In this document: positions 1 to 6,042 of the stretch, piece after piece
How positions within the stretch are numbered: position 1 is the stretch's first letter
Layout: the number at the start of each line of letters is the position of its first letter
Source of the DNA: Lysobacterales bacterium
Lineage (GTDB): Bacteria; Pseudomonadota; Gammaproteobacteria; Xanthomonadales; SZUA-36
Reading direction: 5' to 3'
Assembly (NCBI GenBank): GCA_026196445.1
Contig: JAPHTE010000252.1
Coordinates: forward strand, 1-6,397
DNA: 6,397 bases
Notes under the pieces: model-generated
What the model was told of the DNA's origin: nothing
Databases searched by the model: none
The model's input: only the letters and a program-made list of their open reading frames with translations
Program-made: the position numbers and the translations under genes

Positions 1-153
1 AGCAACGAATACTATCACGGCCAGCCGCCCTTCAGGATCCTCGTGGGCCGCGCTTCAGCCGTGCGTCTCTCCATCGATGGTGAAGCGGTAGACCTGTCTG
101 CCTTGAGCCGTGAAGACGTGGCCCAGTTCTCCTGGCCCGGGGAAACAAACTGA
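1..153 (+). CDS. rodZ: RodZ-like cytoskeletal protein, C-terminal end (partial)
   Basis: Only the last 50 residues are present; the frame is open at the window edge and stops with TGA at 151-153. The stretch GQPPFRILVGRASAV followed by a DG.AVDL motif matches the periplasmic C-terminal domain (DUF4115) of RodZ. RodZ is a bitopic inner-membrane protein that links MreB filaments to the cell-wall elongation machinery and sets rod shape; its N-terminal helix-turn-helix domain and membrane segment would lie upstream of this window. The position directly before hisS fits, because rodZ belongs to the hisS-yfgM-bamB-der neighbourhood in Gammaproteobacteria. In E. coli ispG lies between rodZ and hisS; here only two bases separate the two genes, so they are almost certainly cotranscribed. 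The family call rests on a short C-terminal fragment plus context. Confidence 0.8.
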   Translation, partial: SNEYYHGQPPFRILVGRASAVRLSIDGEAVDLSALSREDVAQFSWPGETN

Positions 154-155
154 TC

Positions 156-1430
156 ATGAATGCACCCATTCGTTCAATTCGCGGAATGAATGACATCCTG
201 CCGGAAGACATCCACGTCTGGCAGTTACTCGAATCAGCTGCTGAGAGCGTCTTCGCAGCTCACGGTTTCGAGCAGATTCGCGTGCCCCTGTTGGAAAAAA
301 CCGGCGTATTCACACGGGCGATCGGTTCCGCCACCGACGTGGTTTCCAAGGAGATGTACAGCTTCGACGACCGCAATGGTGAATCGCTGAGCCTGCGCCC
401 GGAAGGCACCGCCGGCGTGGTGCGCGCCGCCTTGCAAAATGGCCTGCTCTATGGCCCGGTCAGGCGTCTGTGGTACGGCGGTGCAATGTTCCGTTACGAA
501 CGCCCGCAAAAAGGCCGTAGTCGCCAGTTCCACCAGCTTGGCGCCGAATTATTCGGCGCGCCCGGGGCCGACGCGGACGCGGAAATCCTGGCCCTGGGAG
601 AACAGCTTTGGAGCCGGTTGGGCCTGACCGGCTTGCGCCTTGAGTTGAATACGCTGGGTAACTCGGAAGAGCGTGCGACCTACCGGGACCGCCTGTACGA
701 ATTCCTTACGGCGCACCGCGCGGATCTGGACGAGCAGACCCGGGAGAGGGTTGAGCGCAATCCACTGCGAGTACTGGACAGCAAGGACCCCGCGGTGCAG
801 GCATTGCTCGAAGATGCGCCGTTGCTGAAAGATCACCTGGGTGAAGAATCCCGTGGACACTTTGACCAGCTCCGACGTTACCTGGACCGGCTGGGGATCG
901 AATACCATGTCAACCCGCGCCTCGTCAGGGGGCTGGATTATTACTGCCACACGGTATTCGAGTGGATTACCGGGGACCTGGGCGCCCAGGGAACCGTATG
1001 TGCGGGCGGCCGTTACGACAACCTGGTCGAACTGCAGGGTGGCAATCCCTGGCCGGGTATCGGCTTTGCCATGGGTGAAGAACGCCTGGTGGAACTGTTA
1101 AGGCAAAAAACCGGCATCGAGCCACCGCCGGTGCACGTTTACCTGGTCGCCGTTGGTGAAAACAGCACTGCATCCGCGCTGGAACTCGCGTATGATCTGC
1201 GCGCCGGGATACCGGGGTTGCGGTTGCTGGTTAATTTGAACGGTGGCAGTTTCAAGACCCAGTTCAAACGTGCCGATCGCAGCGGCGCTTCATTGGCGCT
1301 GGTTTTGGGAGAGGAAGAGATCCAAAACGGCCAGGTCGCAGTCAAGTTCCTGCGTCGAAAGGAACAGCAGCTGACCCTGGAGCGCGACGAAACCGGGGAC
1401 TGGATACGGGACAATATCGTCTCCATATAA
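156..1430 (+). CDS. hisS: Histidyl-tRNA synthetase (HisRS)
   Basis: This cytoplasmic class II aminoacyl-tRNA synthetase attaches histidine to tRNA-His using ATP. At 424 residues it has the usual bacterial length and looks complete. Visible landmarks are the N-terminal RGMNDILPED segment (9-18), RPEGT (81-85), class II motif 2 with FRYERPQKGRSRQFHQ (112-127), the histidine-binding LVRGLDYYCHTVFEW (256-270) with the catalytic arginine at about R258, GGRYDNL (284-290), and motif 3 GIGFAMGEERL (301-311). The last roughly 95 residues form the anticodon-binding domain, with SFKTQFKRADRSGA (365-378). The ATG at 156 lies two bases after the rodZ stop; a GGGGAA at 139-144 is a possible, slightly distant Shine-Dalgarno sequence. 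No key residue is missing. It sits upstream of yfgM in the same direction, probably in one transcript. Confidence 0.98.
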   Translation: MNAPIRSIRGMNDILPEDIHVWQLLESAAESVFAAHGFEQIRVPLLEKTGVFTRAIGSATDVVSKEMYSFDDRNGESLSLRPEGTAGVVRAALQNGLLYGPVRRLWYGGAMFRYERPQKGRSRQFHQLGAELFGAPGADADAEILALGEQLWSRLGLTGLRLELNTLGNSEERATYRDRLYEFLTAHRADLDEQTRERVERNPLRVLDSKDPAVQALLEDAPLLKDHLGEESRGHFDQLRRYLDRLGIEYHVNPRLVRGLDYYCHTVFEWITGDLGAQGTVCAGGRYDNLVELQGGNPWPGIGFAMGEERLVELLRQKTGIEPPPVHVYLVAVGENSTASALELAYDLRAGIPGLRLLVNLNGGSFKTQFKRADRSGASLALVLGEEEIQNGQVAVKFLRRKEQQLTLERDETGDWIRDNIVSI

Positions 1431-1437
1431 ACTTTTT

Positions 1438-1453
1438 CCGGGTCTTGTCCCGG
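1438..1453 (+). other. Intercistronic hairpin between hisS and yfgM
   Basis: A perfect 5-bp inverted repeat, CCGGG (1438-1442) and CCCGG (1449-1453), encloses the six-base loop TCTTGT. It lies 7 bases after the hisS stop. The T run (1433-1437) precedes rather than follows the stem on the plus strand, so this is not a standard intrinsic terminator for hisS. In RNA it could act as a stability or processing element. It ends on the first base of a GTG that would be an alternative, less likely yfgM start. Confidence 0.45.
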
Positions 1454-1482
1454 TGTACAACAGAAGATGGACTCACAAAGAA

Positions 1483-2166
1483 ATGTCGGACTTATATGAC
1501 ACCCATGAACAGGGTGAACGAGTAAAAAGTTGGTTACGGGAAAATGGCAGCGCAATCGTCATGGGCCTCGTGCTCGCCTTCGCGCTGATGTTTGGCTTCA
1601 AACAATGGCAGGCATGGCAGACCAGTAAGCGCCAGCAGGCGTCAGCGGAATACCAGGTCATGCTCAGCTTTATCGAGGCCGGCAATATGGATGCTGCCGT
1701 GCCCAATTACGAGGTGCTGAAGTCGGAGTATCCAAGATCCGCTTACACCTCAATGGCCGCCATGATGATGGCGAAAGCGCGCTTGCAGGCGGGGCAGGTG
1801 GACCTGGCGGCGACCGAACTGAAAAACGTCATGGAAAAGGGCCAGCCTGAGCCGATGAAGGTCATTGCCCGTGAACGGCTTGCCCGTCTCAAGGTGGGAC
1901 AGGGTGAATACGATGCGGCCCTGGAACTGCTGCGTGACGCACCTTCCGAGACCGGGTTCGAAGCCCTGTTTGCCGAGATACGCGGCGACATTTACCTGGG
2001 CAAGGGTGACACTGGACGGGCCGTTGAATTCTACCGGTTGGCACTGGAGAACATCGAGGAAGGTGTCGGTAACCGGGAATTGCTGGTCATCAAGCTGGAG
2101 GCGCTGGGTGAGACCGTGGAAGGCACTCCGGAAACGCAAGCCGAACCCCTCGGGGGTGAGGTGTGA
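1483..2166 (+). CDS. yfgM: YfgM family inner-membrane TPR protein (ancillary SecYEG translocon subunit)
   Basis: In E. coli, YfgM is a single-pass inner-membrane protein with a periplasmic TPR domain that associates with PpiD and the SecYEG translocon and helps hand secreted proteins to periplasmic chaperones. From the ATG at 1483 the product is 227 residues. It has a short charged cytoplasmic end (DLYDTHEQGERVKSWLRENG, 3-22), one hydrophobic segment (about 23-40) and then helical TPR-like repeats rich in Ala, Leu, Gly and Tyr, such as GEYDAALELLRDAP (141-154) and GDTGRAVEFYRLALE (175-189). The frame is open up to a GTG at 1453, which would add MYNRRWTHKE. I prefer 1483 because homologues begin close to the (E)HEQ.ERV segment and because 1453 abuts a hairpin; neither start has a strong ribosome site. 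The gene overlaps bamB by four bases, as expected for translational coupling. Confidence 0.9.
   Translation: MSDLYDTHEQGERVKSWLRENGSAIVMGLVLAFALMFGFKQWQAWQTSKRQQASAEYQVMLSFIEAGNMDAAVPNYEVLKSEYPRSAYTSMAAMMMAKARLQAGQVDLAATELKNVMEKGQPEPMKVIARERLARLKVGQGEYDAALELLRDAPSETGFEALFAEIRGDIYLGKGDTGRAVEFYRLALENIEEGVGNRELLVIKLEALGETVEGTPETQAEPLGGEV
2152..2160 (+). promoter_or_regulatory. Ribosome binding site supporting the bamB GTG start
   Basis: GGGGGTGAG sits immediately upstream of the GTG at 2163 and resembles the anti-16S complement GGAGGTGA. It supports GTG (2163-2165) as the bamB start inside the overlap with the yfgM stop TGA (2164-2166). It lies within the last codons of yfgM, so translation of the two genes is probably coupled. 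Confidence 0.6.
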
Positions 2167-3332
2167 GGCATTGGCTCATTCCTGCTCTGGCGGCAGTGCT
2201 GTTGCTCAACGGTTGCAGTTGGATCAAGAGCTGGGGAGACGATGAAGATGACCCGGATGAACCAGCAAAATTGGTGGAGTTTGAACCGACGCTAAAGGTC
2301 AGCGAGGTCTGGTCTACCGGTGTGGGTGACGGTCTGGACAAGGCTGGCCGGCAATTGTGGCCCGCCTATTCAGCAGGTACGTTGTACGCGGCCGATTACA
2401 AGGGCCTGCTGACGGCCGTGAATGCCGAAAACGGATCCCGGCGCTGGGAAATCAAGACCGAGCTGCCATTCACCGGCGGCCCGGGTATATCGGGCGACCT
2501 TTTGATGATGGGTACGCAGGACGGCGAAGTATTCGCCTTCGATGCCTCCACCGGGACCCAGTTGTGGTCAGCCACCGTCACTTCCGAGGTACTGGCTGCG
2601 CCAGCCGTGGCCGATGGCGTGGTGGTCGTGCGGTGCATCGACGGACGCATCTTCGGCCTTGACGCCGATACCGGCCAGAGGCTGTGGATTTATGATCACA
2701 GCGTGCCGCTACTGACCCTGCGCGGCAATGCGCCACCACTGTTGCGCGCCGGTGTGGCCTTTATCGGCTACGATGGTGGCCAGGTCGTGGCCATCAGTAT
2801 CGATGATGGTGCATTGATGTGGGAACAGACACTGGTCACAACGGAAGGCCGGACCGAGCTGGACCGGCTGTCCGACATCGACGGTCAGCTGGTGTTTATC
2901 GCTTCCGACCTCCTGGTATCAAGTTACAAGAGCCGTCTGGCGTCACTCGCCGCCGATTCCGGCCGCTTGCTGTGGTTCAAGGACATATCCTCGGCCACCG
3001 GTGTTACGGTCGATCGAATAAACCTGGCCCTGAGCGACAAGGACGGTAACGTCTGGATGCTCGACCGCCGTAACGGCGCGGAATCCTGGAAGAACGACCA
3101 GCTACGGAATCGCGGCCTGACCAGGCCGGCATTCTTCGGTGGCTTCATTGTGGTCGGTGACCGGGAAGGCTACCTGCACTGGATCAACGTCAACGACGGA
3201 CATTTTGCCGCCCGTAAAGAAGCTGGTGGTGATGGTTTCTCAGGCCCGCCGCTGGTCGTGGGCAACACACTGTACGCACTGACCAGGAAAGGCAAATTAC
3301 ACGCCTACCGGGCCGGCGCGGCACTCAACTGA
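2163..3332 (+). CDS. bamB: Outer-membrane assembly lipoprotein BamB
   Basis: BamB is the beta-propeller lipoprotein of the BAM complex and assists BamA in inserting beta-barrel proteins into the outer membrane. The 389-residue product begins with a lipoprotein signal peptide ending in LLLNGC, putting the lipidated cysteine at C18; the next residue is Ser, not the Asp that would retain it in the inner membrane. An acidic linker (25-34) follows, then PQQ-like propeller repeats with recurring (D)G.(L/V/I)(F/W/Y)..(D/N)..(T/N)G...W signatures, for example near 121-135, 161-175 and 295-309. LTLRG (184-188) and ELDRLSDID (232-240) correspond to the segments that contact BamA in E. coli BamB, so BAM binding is likely preserved. 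GDREGYLHWINVNDG (332-346) is a strongly family-typical stretch. Start is GTG, overlapping the yfgM stop. The gene ends with tandem stops (TGA TAA, 3330-3335). Confidence 0.95.
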   Translation: MRHWLIPALAAVLLLNGCSWIKSWGDDEDDPDEPAKLVEFEPTLKVSEVWSTGVGDGLDKAGRQLWPAYSAGTLYAADYKGLLTAVNAENGSRRWEIKTELPFTGGPGISGDLLMMGTQDGEVFAFDASTGTQLWSATVTSEVLAAPAVADGVVVVRCIDGRIFGLDADTGQRLWIYDHSVPLLTLRGNAPPLLRAGVAFIGYDGGQVVAISIDDGALMWEQTLVTTEGRTELDRLSDIDGQLVFIASDLLVSSYKSRLASLAADSGRLLWFKDISSATGVTVDRINLALSDKDGNVWMLDRRNGAESWKNDQLRNRGLTRPAFFGGFIVVGDREGYLHWINVNDGHFAARKEAGGDGFSGPPLVVGNTLYALTRKGKLHAYRAGAALN

Positions 3333-3339
3333 TAAAGAC

Positions 3340-3369
3340 TGGCGCCGGTTGCTATTGCAGCCTGCGCTA
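3340..3369 (+). other. Imperfect hairpin just after bamB
   Basis: The plus-strand sequence can fold into a stem of about 12 pairs. T3340-C3345 pairs with G3364-A3369 (one G-U), there is a single C/T mismatch (3346/3363), then GGTTGC (3347-3352) pairs with GCAGCC (3357-3362, one U-G) around the loop TATT. It begins five bases after the tandem bamB stops. No T run follows, so it is not a canonical intrinsic terminator; a partial terminator, RNA 3'-end protector or processing site are alternatives. Confidence 0.5.
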
Positions 3370-3384
3370 TGCATGTATCATGCA
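3370..3384 (+). repeat. Perfect 15-base dyad upstream of der
   Basis: TGCATG (3370-3375), TAT, CATGCA (3379-3384) is a perfect 6-bp inverted repeat with a 3-base centre. It directly abuts the larger hairpin to its left and lies 31 bases before the der ATG. It could be a short RNA hairpin or a protein-binding dyad. Possible promoter elements here (TTGCAG at 3355, TATCAT at 3376, spacer 15) are weak and I do not call a promoter. Confidence 0.4.
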
Positions 3385-3415
3385 GTCTTGATGCAACTCT
3401 TAAAATAGCGAGCAA

Positions 3416-4822
3416 ATGTTACCTGTTGTCGCCATAGTCGGCCGGCCCAACGTCGGAAAATCAACGCTGTTCAATGCCCTGACCCGTACCCGGGACGCAT
3501 TGGTTGTCGACATGCCAGGTGTGACCCGTGACCGCCAGTATGGCATCAGCGACGTGGGCGAAACACAATGCGTGTTGATCGACACCGGGGGGCTCGTGGG
3601 CCAGGCCGAAGGCATCGATTACCTGACGGCCAGGCAAGTGCACCAGGCGATCGAAGAATCGCAGCTGGTGCTGTTCGTGGTCAGCGCCAAGGAAGGCCTG
3701 ACCAGTGAGGACGAGGAAATCAGCCAGCTTTTACGCCAGCATGATAGACCGGTCCTGTTGATCGGCAACAAGACCGATGGCACCGACCCCGATGTCTCGC
3801 TGGCGGAATTTGCCGCCCTGGGAATGGGCTCCGCGCTGGCGGTCGCAGCCTCGCACCGCCGCGGCATGTCTGCGCTGATGGAGCAGGTCACCACGCTGTT
3901 GCCCCCAACAGCAGATACAGGAGACGAAGCCGATCCCGATGAGGATCGCCTGCGACTCGCGATTGTCGGCCGTCCGAATGTCGGCAAATCGACCCTGGTC
4001 AATCGCATGCTCGGTGAGGAGCGCGTCATGGCCTATGACCTGCCGGGCACAACGCGTGACAGCATCAGCTCGTTCATGGAGCGCGATGGACTCAAGTATG
4101 AACTGATCGACACGGCTGGTGTGCGCCGGCGCGCCAAAGTGACCGACGCGGTTGAGAAATTTAGCGTTATCAAGGCCCTGCAGGCGATCGACCGGGCACA
4201 CGTCGTGGTGTTGATGCTCGATGCGGGCGAAGGTATCACCGACCAGGATACGACCCTGCTGGGCCATATCCTGCAACAGGGTAAGGCGCTGGTGATCGCC
4301 CTTAACAAGTGGGATGGCATGGCCGAGGACGAACGCAAGGCTGTAATGTCCGAAATGGACCGCCGCTTGCAATACGTCACCTGGGCTCGCCAGGTACTCT
4401 TGTCAGCCTTGCACGGCTCCGGCCTGAAGGAACTGACCAATGCAGTCAGGGAAGCATGGCGCAGCGCCACCATCGATATGCCGACCCCGGAATTGACCCG
4501 CGTATTGCAAAAAGCGTGGGAAGCCCACCAGCCACCGATGAGCCAGGGCAGGTCATCGCGTTTGCGTTTCGCCCACTCTGGCGGCAATCTGCCGCCCAGG
4601 ATTATCATCCACGGCAACCGAACCGACACCATCCCGGCATCCTACAAGCGCTACCTGGAAAACGTCTTCATCAAACACTTCAAGTTACGTGGCACTCCGT
4701 TACAGATCGAGTTCCGTAGTGGTGACAATCCTTACAAGGACAAGAAGAACAAACTGACCCAGCGACAACTGGCCAAGCGTAAACGGCTAAAGAAATTCAC
4801 CTCGCGCAAGGGCAGGAAATAG
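3416..4822 (+). CDS. der: Ribosome biogenesis GTPase Der (EngA)
   Basis: Der is an essential tandem GTPase that binds the maturing 50S subunit. The 468-residue product has the full family layout. The first G domain contains G1 GRPNVGKST (9-17), G2 in GVTRDR (35-40), G3 DTGG (56-59) and G4 NKTD (118-121). A short acidic linker (about 168-177) leads to the second G domain with G1 GRPNVGKST (185-193), G2 PGTTRD (210-215), G3 DTAG (232-235), G4 NKWD (297-300) and a G5-like SALHGSG (330-336). The KH-like C-terminal domain (about 353-440) includes NLPPRIIIHGNR (391-402), followed by a Lys/Arg-rich tail suited to rRNA contact. The ATG at 3416 fits the family N-terminus (LPVVAIVGRPNVG), although no good Shine-Dalgarno sequence precedes it. 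It lies 83 bases after bamB and is likely at least partly cotranscribed with it. Confidence 0.98.
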   Translation: MLPVVAIVGRPNVGKSTLFNALTRTRDALVVDMPGVTRDRQYGISDVGETQCVLIDTGGLVGQAEGIDYLTARQVHQAIEESQLVLFVVSAKEGLTSEDEEISQLLRQHDRPVLLIGNKTDGTDPDVSLAEFAALGMGSALAVAASHRRGMSALMEQVTTLLPPTADTGDEADPDEDRLRLAIVGRPNVGKSTLVNRMLGEERVMAYDLPGTTRDSISSFMERDGLKYELIDTAGVRRRAKVTDAVEKFSVIKALQAIDRAHVVVLMLDAGEGITDQDTTLLGHILQQGKALVIALNKWDGMAEDERKAVMSEMDRRLQYVTWARQVLLSALHGSGLKELTNAVREAWRSATIDMPTPELTRVLQKAWEAHQPPMSQGRSSRLRFAHSGGNLPPRIIIHGNRTDTIPASYKRYLENVFIKHFKLRGTPLQIEFRSGDNPYKDKKNKLTQRQLAKRKRLKKFTSRKGRK

Positions 4823-4996
4823 CTTTAATACCCGTGCCGGTGACTGGCTCATGGATCGGGTCTGACAACGACCGTGTCCGCAACAGCAAGCACCTCGTCA
4901 CAGGCCAGGCCCGATCGCGTAGCGTGTTCCCGGATCTTGAACCGGCGATCTGGGATCATCGTGAATACAATCTGGCCGAAGACCGTCAGAGTAAAC
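4823..4996. other. Convergent intergenic region between der and trmO with possible stem-loops
   Basis: This 174-base gap separates the 3' ends of two converging genes. No gene or classic GC-hairpin plus T-run terminator is visible on either strand. Three plus-strand stems can be drawn: GCCGG/CTGGC (4836-4848, loop TGA); GATCGGGTC (4854-4862) with GGCCCGATC (4908-4916), helped inside by TGAC (4863-4866) with GTCA (4897-4900); and TCCCGGATC (4928-4936) with GATCTGGGA (4947-4955) around a 10-base loop. Each has exactly one G-T pair as read on the plus strand, which would be an A-C mismatch on the minus strand, so if the structures are real they belong to the rightward (der) transcript. Confidence 0.4.
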
Positions 4997-5473
4997 CTAT
5001 TTCTCAAACCGCTGATCAGCCACTTCCACCTTCTTCCGTGCATTTTTCAGCCAGCCAATGCGTAACTCGGTGCGCTGATCGAACTCGCCGACACAGGGCT
5101 TGATGTCCAGGACCGGTGTACCGTCGAGCAAGTCGACACCCCGGATTGCCAGCGTATTCCCTTCGATTCCAACGAGTTCGACGACCGAAAGACCGATCGG
5201 GTTGGGGCGACTGGGTGCACGGGTGGCAAAAAGGCCGCGTGGCTGATCGTCCAGGTAGGGGGTTACTTTGAGCCGGTAACCGGATGCTCTATGCATGTGA
5301 CACAGCAGGATGATATGCGAGAAACCATCAAGGTCAGCCAGGCCCTCCGCAAACCCCGGGAAAACCTCCACCGTACCTGCCGCATGTTTTGCCCGTGAGG
5401 GCTGGATCGGTGTACCCTTCGATTCCGCGAACGGGCTGTAAACGATGCCTATCGGTTCGTATTCGATTTTCAT
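4997..5473 (-). CDS. trmO: TrmO/TsaA-family tRNA N6-adenine methyltransferase-like protein, short form
   Basis: The 158-residue product matches the TrmO/TsaA (UPF0066) family. E. coli TrmO uses S-adenosylmethionine to methylate N6 of t6A37 in tRNA-Thr, making m6t6A. Family hallmarks are the N-terminal PIGIVYSPF (7-15), FSHI with HMHR (51-62), GLFATRAPSRPNPIGLS (80-96) and GVDLLDGTPVLDIKPCV (112-128), the conserved segments of the SAM-binding beta-barrel domain. It ends soon after this domain, whereas E. coli TrmO is about 235 residues and has an additional C-terminal region. In length and wording it resembles the compact archaeal-type members, so the exact tRNA substrate is inferred, not shown. 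It is transcribed leftward, 15 bases downstream of gpx, with GGGGTG (minus strand, 5481-5486) as a well-spaced ribosome site buried in a hairpin. The stop is TAG at 4997-4999. Confidence 0.85.
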   Translation of the reverse strand: MKIEYEPIGIVYSPFAESKGTPIQPSRAKHAAGTVEVFPGFAEGLADLDGFSHIILLCHMHRASGYRLKVTPYLDDQPRGLFATRAPSRPNPIGLSVVELVGIEGNTLAIRGVDLLDGTPVLDIKPCVGEFDQRTELRIGWLKNARKKVEVADQRFEK

Positions 5474-5474
5474 T

Positions 5475-5489
5475 GCCGGGCACCCCGGC
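5475..5489 (-). promoter_or_regulatory. GC hairpin over the trmO ribosome binding site
   Basis: GCCGGG and CCCGGC form a perfect 6-bp all-GC stem around a three-base loop. The structure fills the gap between the gpx stop TAG (minus strand, 5491-5489) and the trmO ATG (5473-5471), sharing one base with the stop codon. The candidate trmO Shine-Dalgarno sequence GGGGTG (5481-5486) is half in the loop and half in the stem. A ribosome finishing gpx would melt it, so translational coupling is a reasonable inference. Confidence 0.55.
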
Positions 5490-5977
5490 TAAAGAACCCA
5501 GGACTGCAGGTTGCGTTCAATCTGGTGGGTGATCGCCGGGTCGTTTGGAACGACCTCGGAGCGCCAGGAACCGATCATTTGCCCGGTGCGGTCAAACAAA
5601 TACTTGTGGAAATTCCAACGGGGTGTGGCGTCATCACCAAACTCCTCACGCAAAGCGTGGAACATGGGGTGCGCAGAAATACCCATGACGTTGTATTTGC
5701 CGGTCATCGGAAAGCTGACCTGGTAGTTGGTCTCGCAGAACTCTGCGATGTCCTCCTCGTCACCCGGTTCCTTGTTACCAAAGTCGTCACAGGGTATGCC
5801 GATGACGACAAGGCCACTCTGCCGGTAGTCCATCCACAGGCGCTGTAGCTCAAGGTATTGTGGCGTAAATTCGCATTCTGACGCCGTATTGACGATAAAC
5901 AGCGGTTGCCCCTGCCAGTTGGACAAGGGCATTCTGGCGCCCTTGAGACCTACGAATACATATTCGAAAACGTTCAT
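5489..5977 (-). CDS. Glutathione peroxidase family thiol peroxidase
   Basis: This 162-residue protein has the thioredoxin-fold layout and length of bacterial glutathione peroxidases, which reduce hydrogen peroxide or organic hydroperoxides using thioredoxin or glutathione. VNTASECEFTPQY (29-41) carries the peroxidatic cysteine C35. GIPCDDFGNKEPG (60-72) matches the usual GFPCNQFG.QEPG block, but the Gln of the classic catalytic tetrad is Asp (D65). RWNFHKYLFD (120-129) supplies the conserved Trp and Asn. C63 and C81 are other cysteines, and C81, in a helix before SFPMTGKYNVMG, is a candidate resolving residue. No signal peptide is visible, so it is probably cytoplasmic. The ATG at 5977 is supported by GAGGGG seven bases upstream (minus strand, 5985-5990). 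It is the first gene of a leftward pair with trmO and is divergent from folD. Confidence 0.9.
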   Translation of the reverse strand: MNVFEYVFVGLKGARMPLSNWQGQPLFIVNTASECEFTPQYLELQRLWMDYRQSGLVVIGIPCDDFGNKEPGDEEDIAEFCETNYQVSFPMTGKYNVMGISAHPMFHALREEFGDDATPRWNFHKYLFDRTGQMIGSWRSEVVPNDPAITHQIERNLQSWVL

Positions 5978-5984
5978 TGATCTT

Positions 5985-5990
5985 CCCCTC
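5985..5990 (-). promoter_or_regulatory. Strong ribosome binding site of the gpx gene
   Basis: On the minus strand GAGGGG lies seven bases before the ATG at 5977-5975. This supports that start over the internal ATG at residue 16, which would cut into the N-terminal strand of the thioredoxin fold. Confidence 0.65.
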
Positions 5991-6014
5991 GTTGCTCTGA
6001 AAAATGCTGAAACC

Positions 6015-6028
6015 GGAAAAACTTTTCC
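6015..6028. repeat. 14-base dyad in the gpx-folD divergent promoter region
   Basis: GGAAAA (6015-6020), AC, TTTTCC (6023-6028) is a perfect 6-bp inverted repeat with a two-base centre. It sits between the divergent genes and just upstream of a possible folD -10 box, where a regulator could affect one or both genes. No regulator is identified from the sequence. Confidence 0.4.
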
Positions 6029-6042
6029 TACCTGCTATCCGT

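Noticed and set aside
3338..3349. ACTGGCGCCGGT near-palindrome after bamB
   Set aside because: It has no room for a loop and is better explained as part of the left arm of the larger hairpin at 3340-3369.
3350..3381. Possible der promoter (TTGCAG, 15-base spacer, TATCAT)
   Set aside because: The -35 is poor, the spacer short, and the elements coincide with the two hairpins; not enough to call a promoter.
3731..4372. Long minus-strand open frame (213 codons) inside der
   Set aside because: It lies wholly antisense to the conserved GTPase domains of der and shows no known motif; it is a shadow of the der codon pattern.
4823..4850. Intrinsic terminator for der
   Set aside because: The small GCCGG/CTGGC stem at 4836-4848 is not followed by a T run, and no other hairpin plus T tract is present on either strand in the gap.
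4928..4950. GGTTCAAGATCC on the minus strand, resembling a tRNA T-arm
   Set aside because: The stem does not pair correctly (C-C mismatch), and no acceptor, D or anticodon arm can be built around it.
4849..5043. Minus-strand 64-codon open frame, with an internal ATG at 4959, running past the trmO stop into the convergent gap
   Set aside because: It overlaps the trmO 3' end in another frame, has no convincing ribosome site, and the product (ending DTVVVRPDP) matches no family I recognise. A gene remnant cannot be excluded.
4834..5103. Plus-strand open frames of 89 and 63 codons downstream of der
   Set aside because: They run antisense into trmO, show no recognisable domain and no good start signals; they are best explained as shadows plus non-coding sequence.
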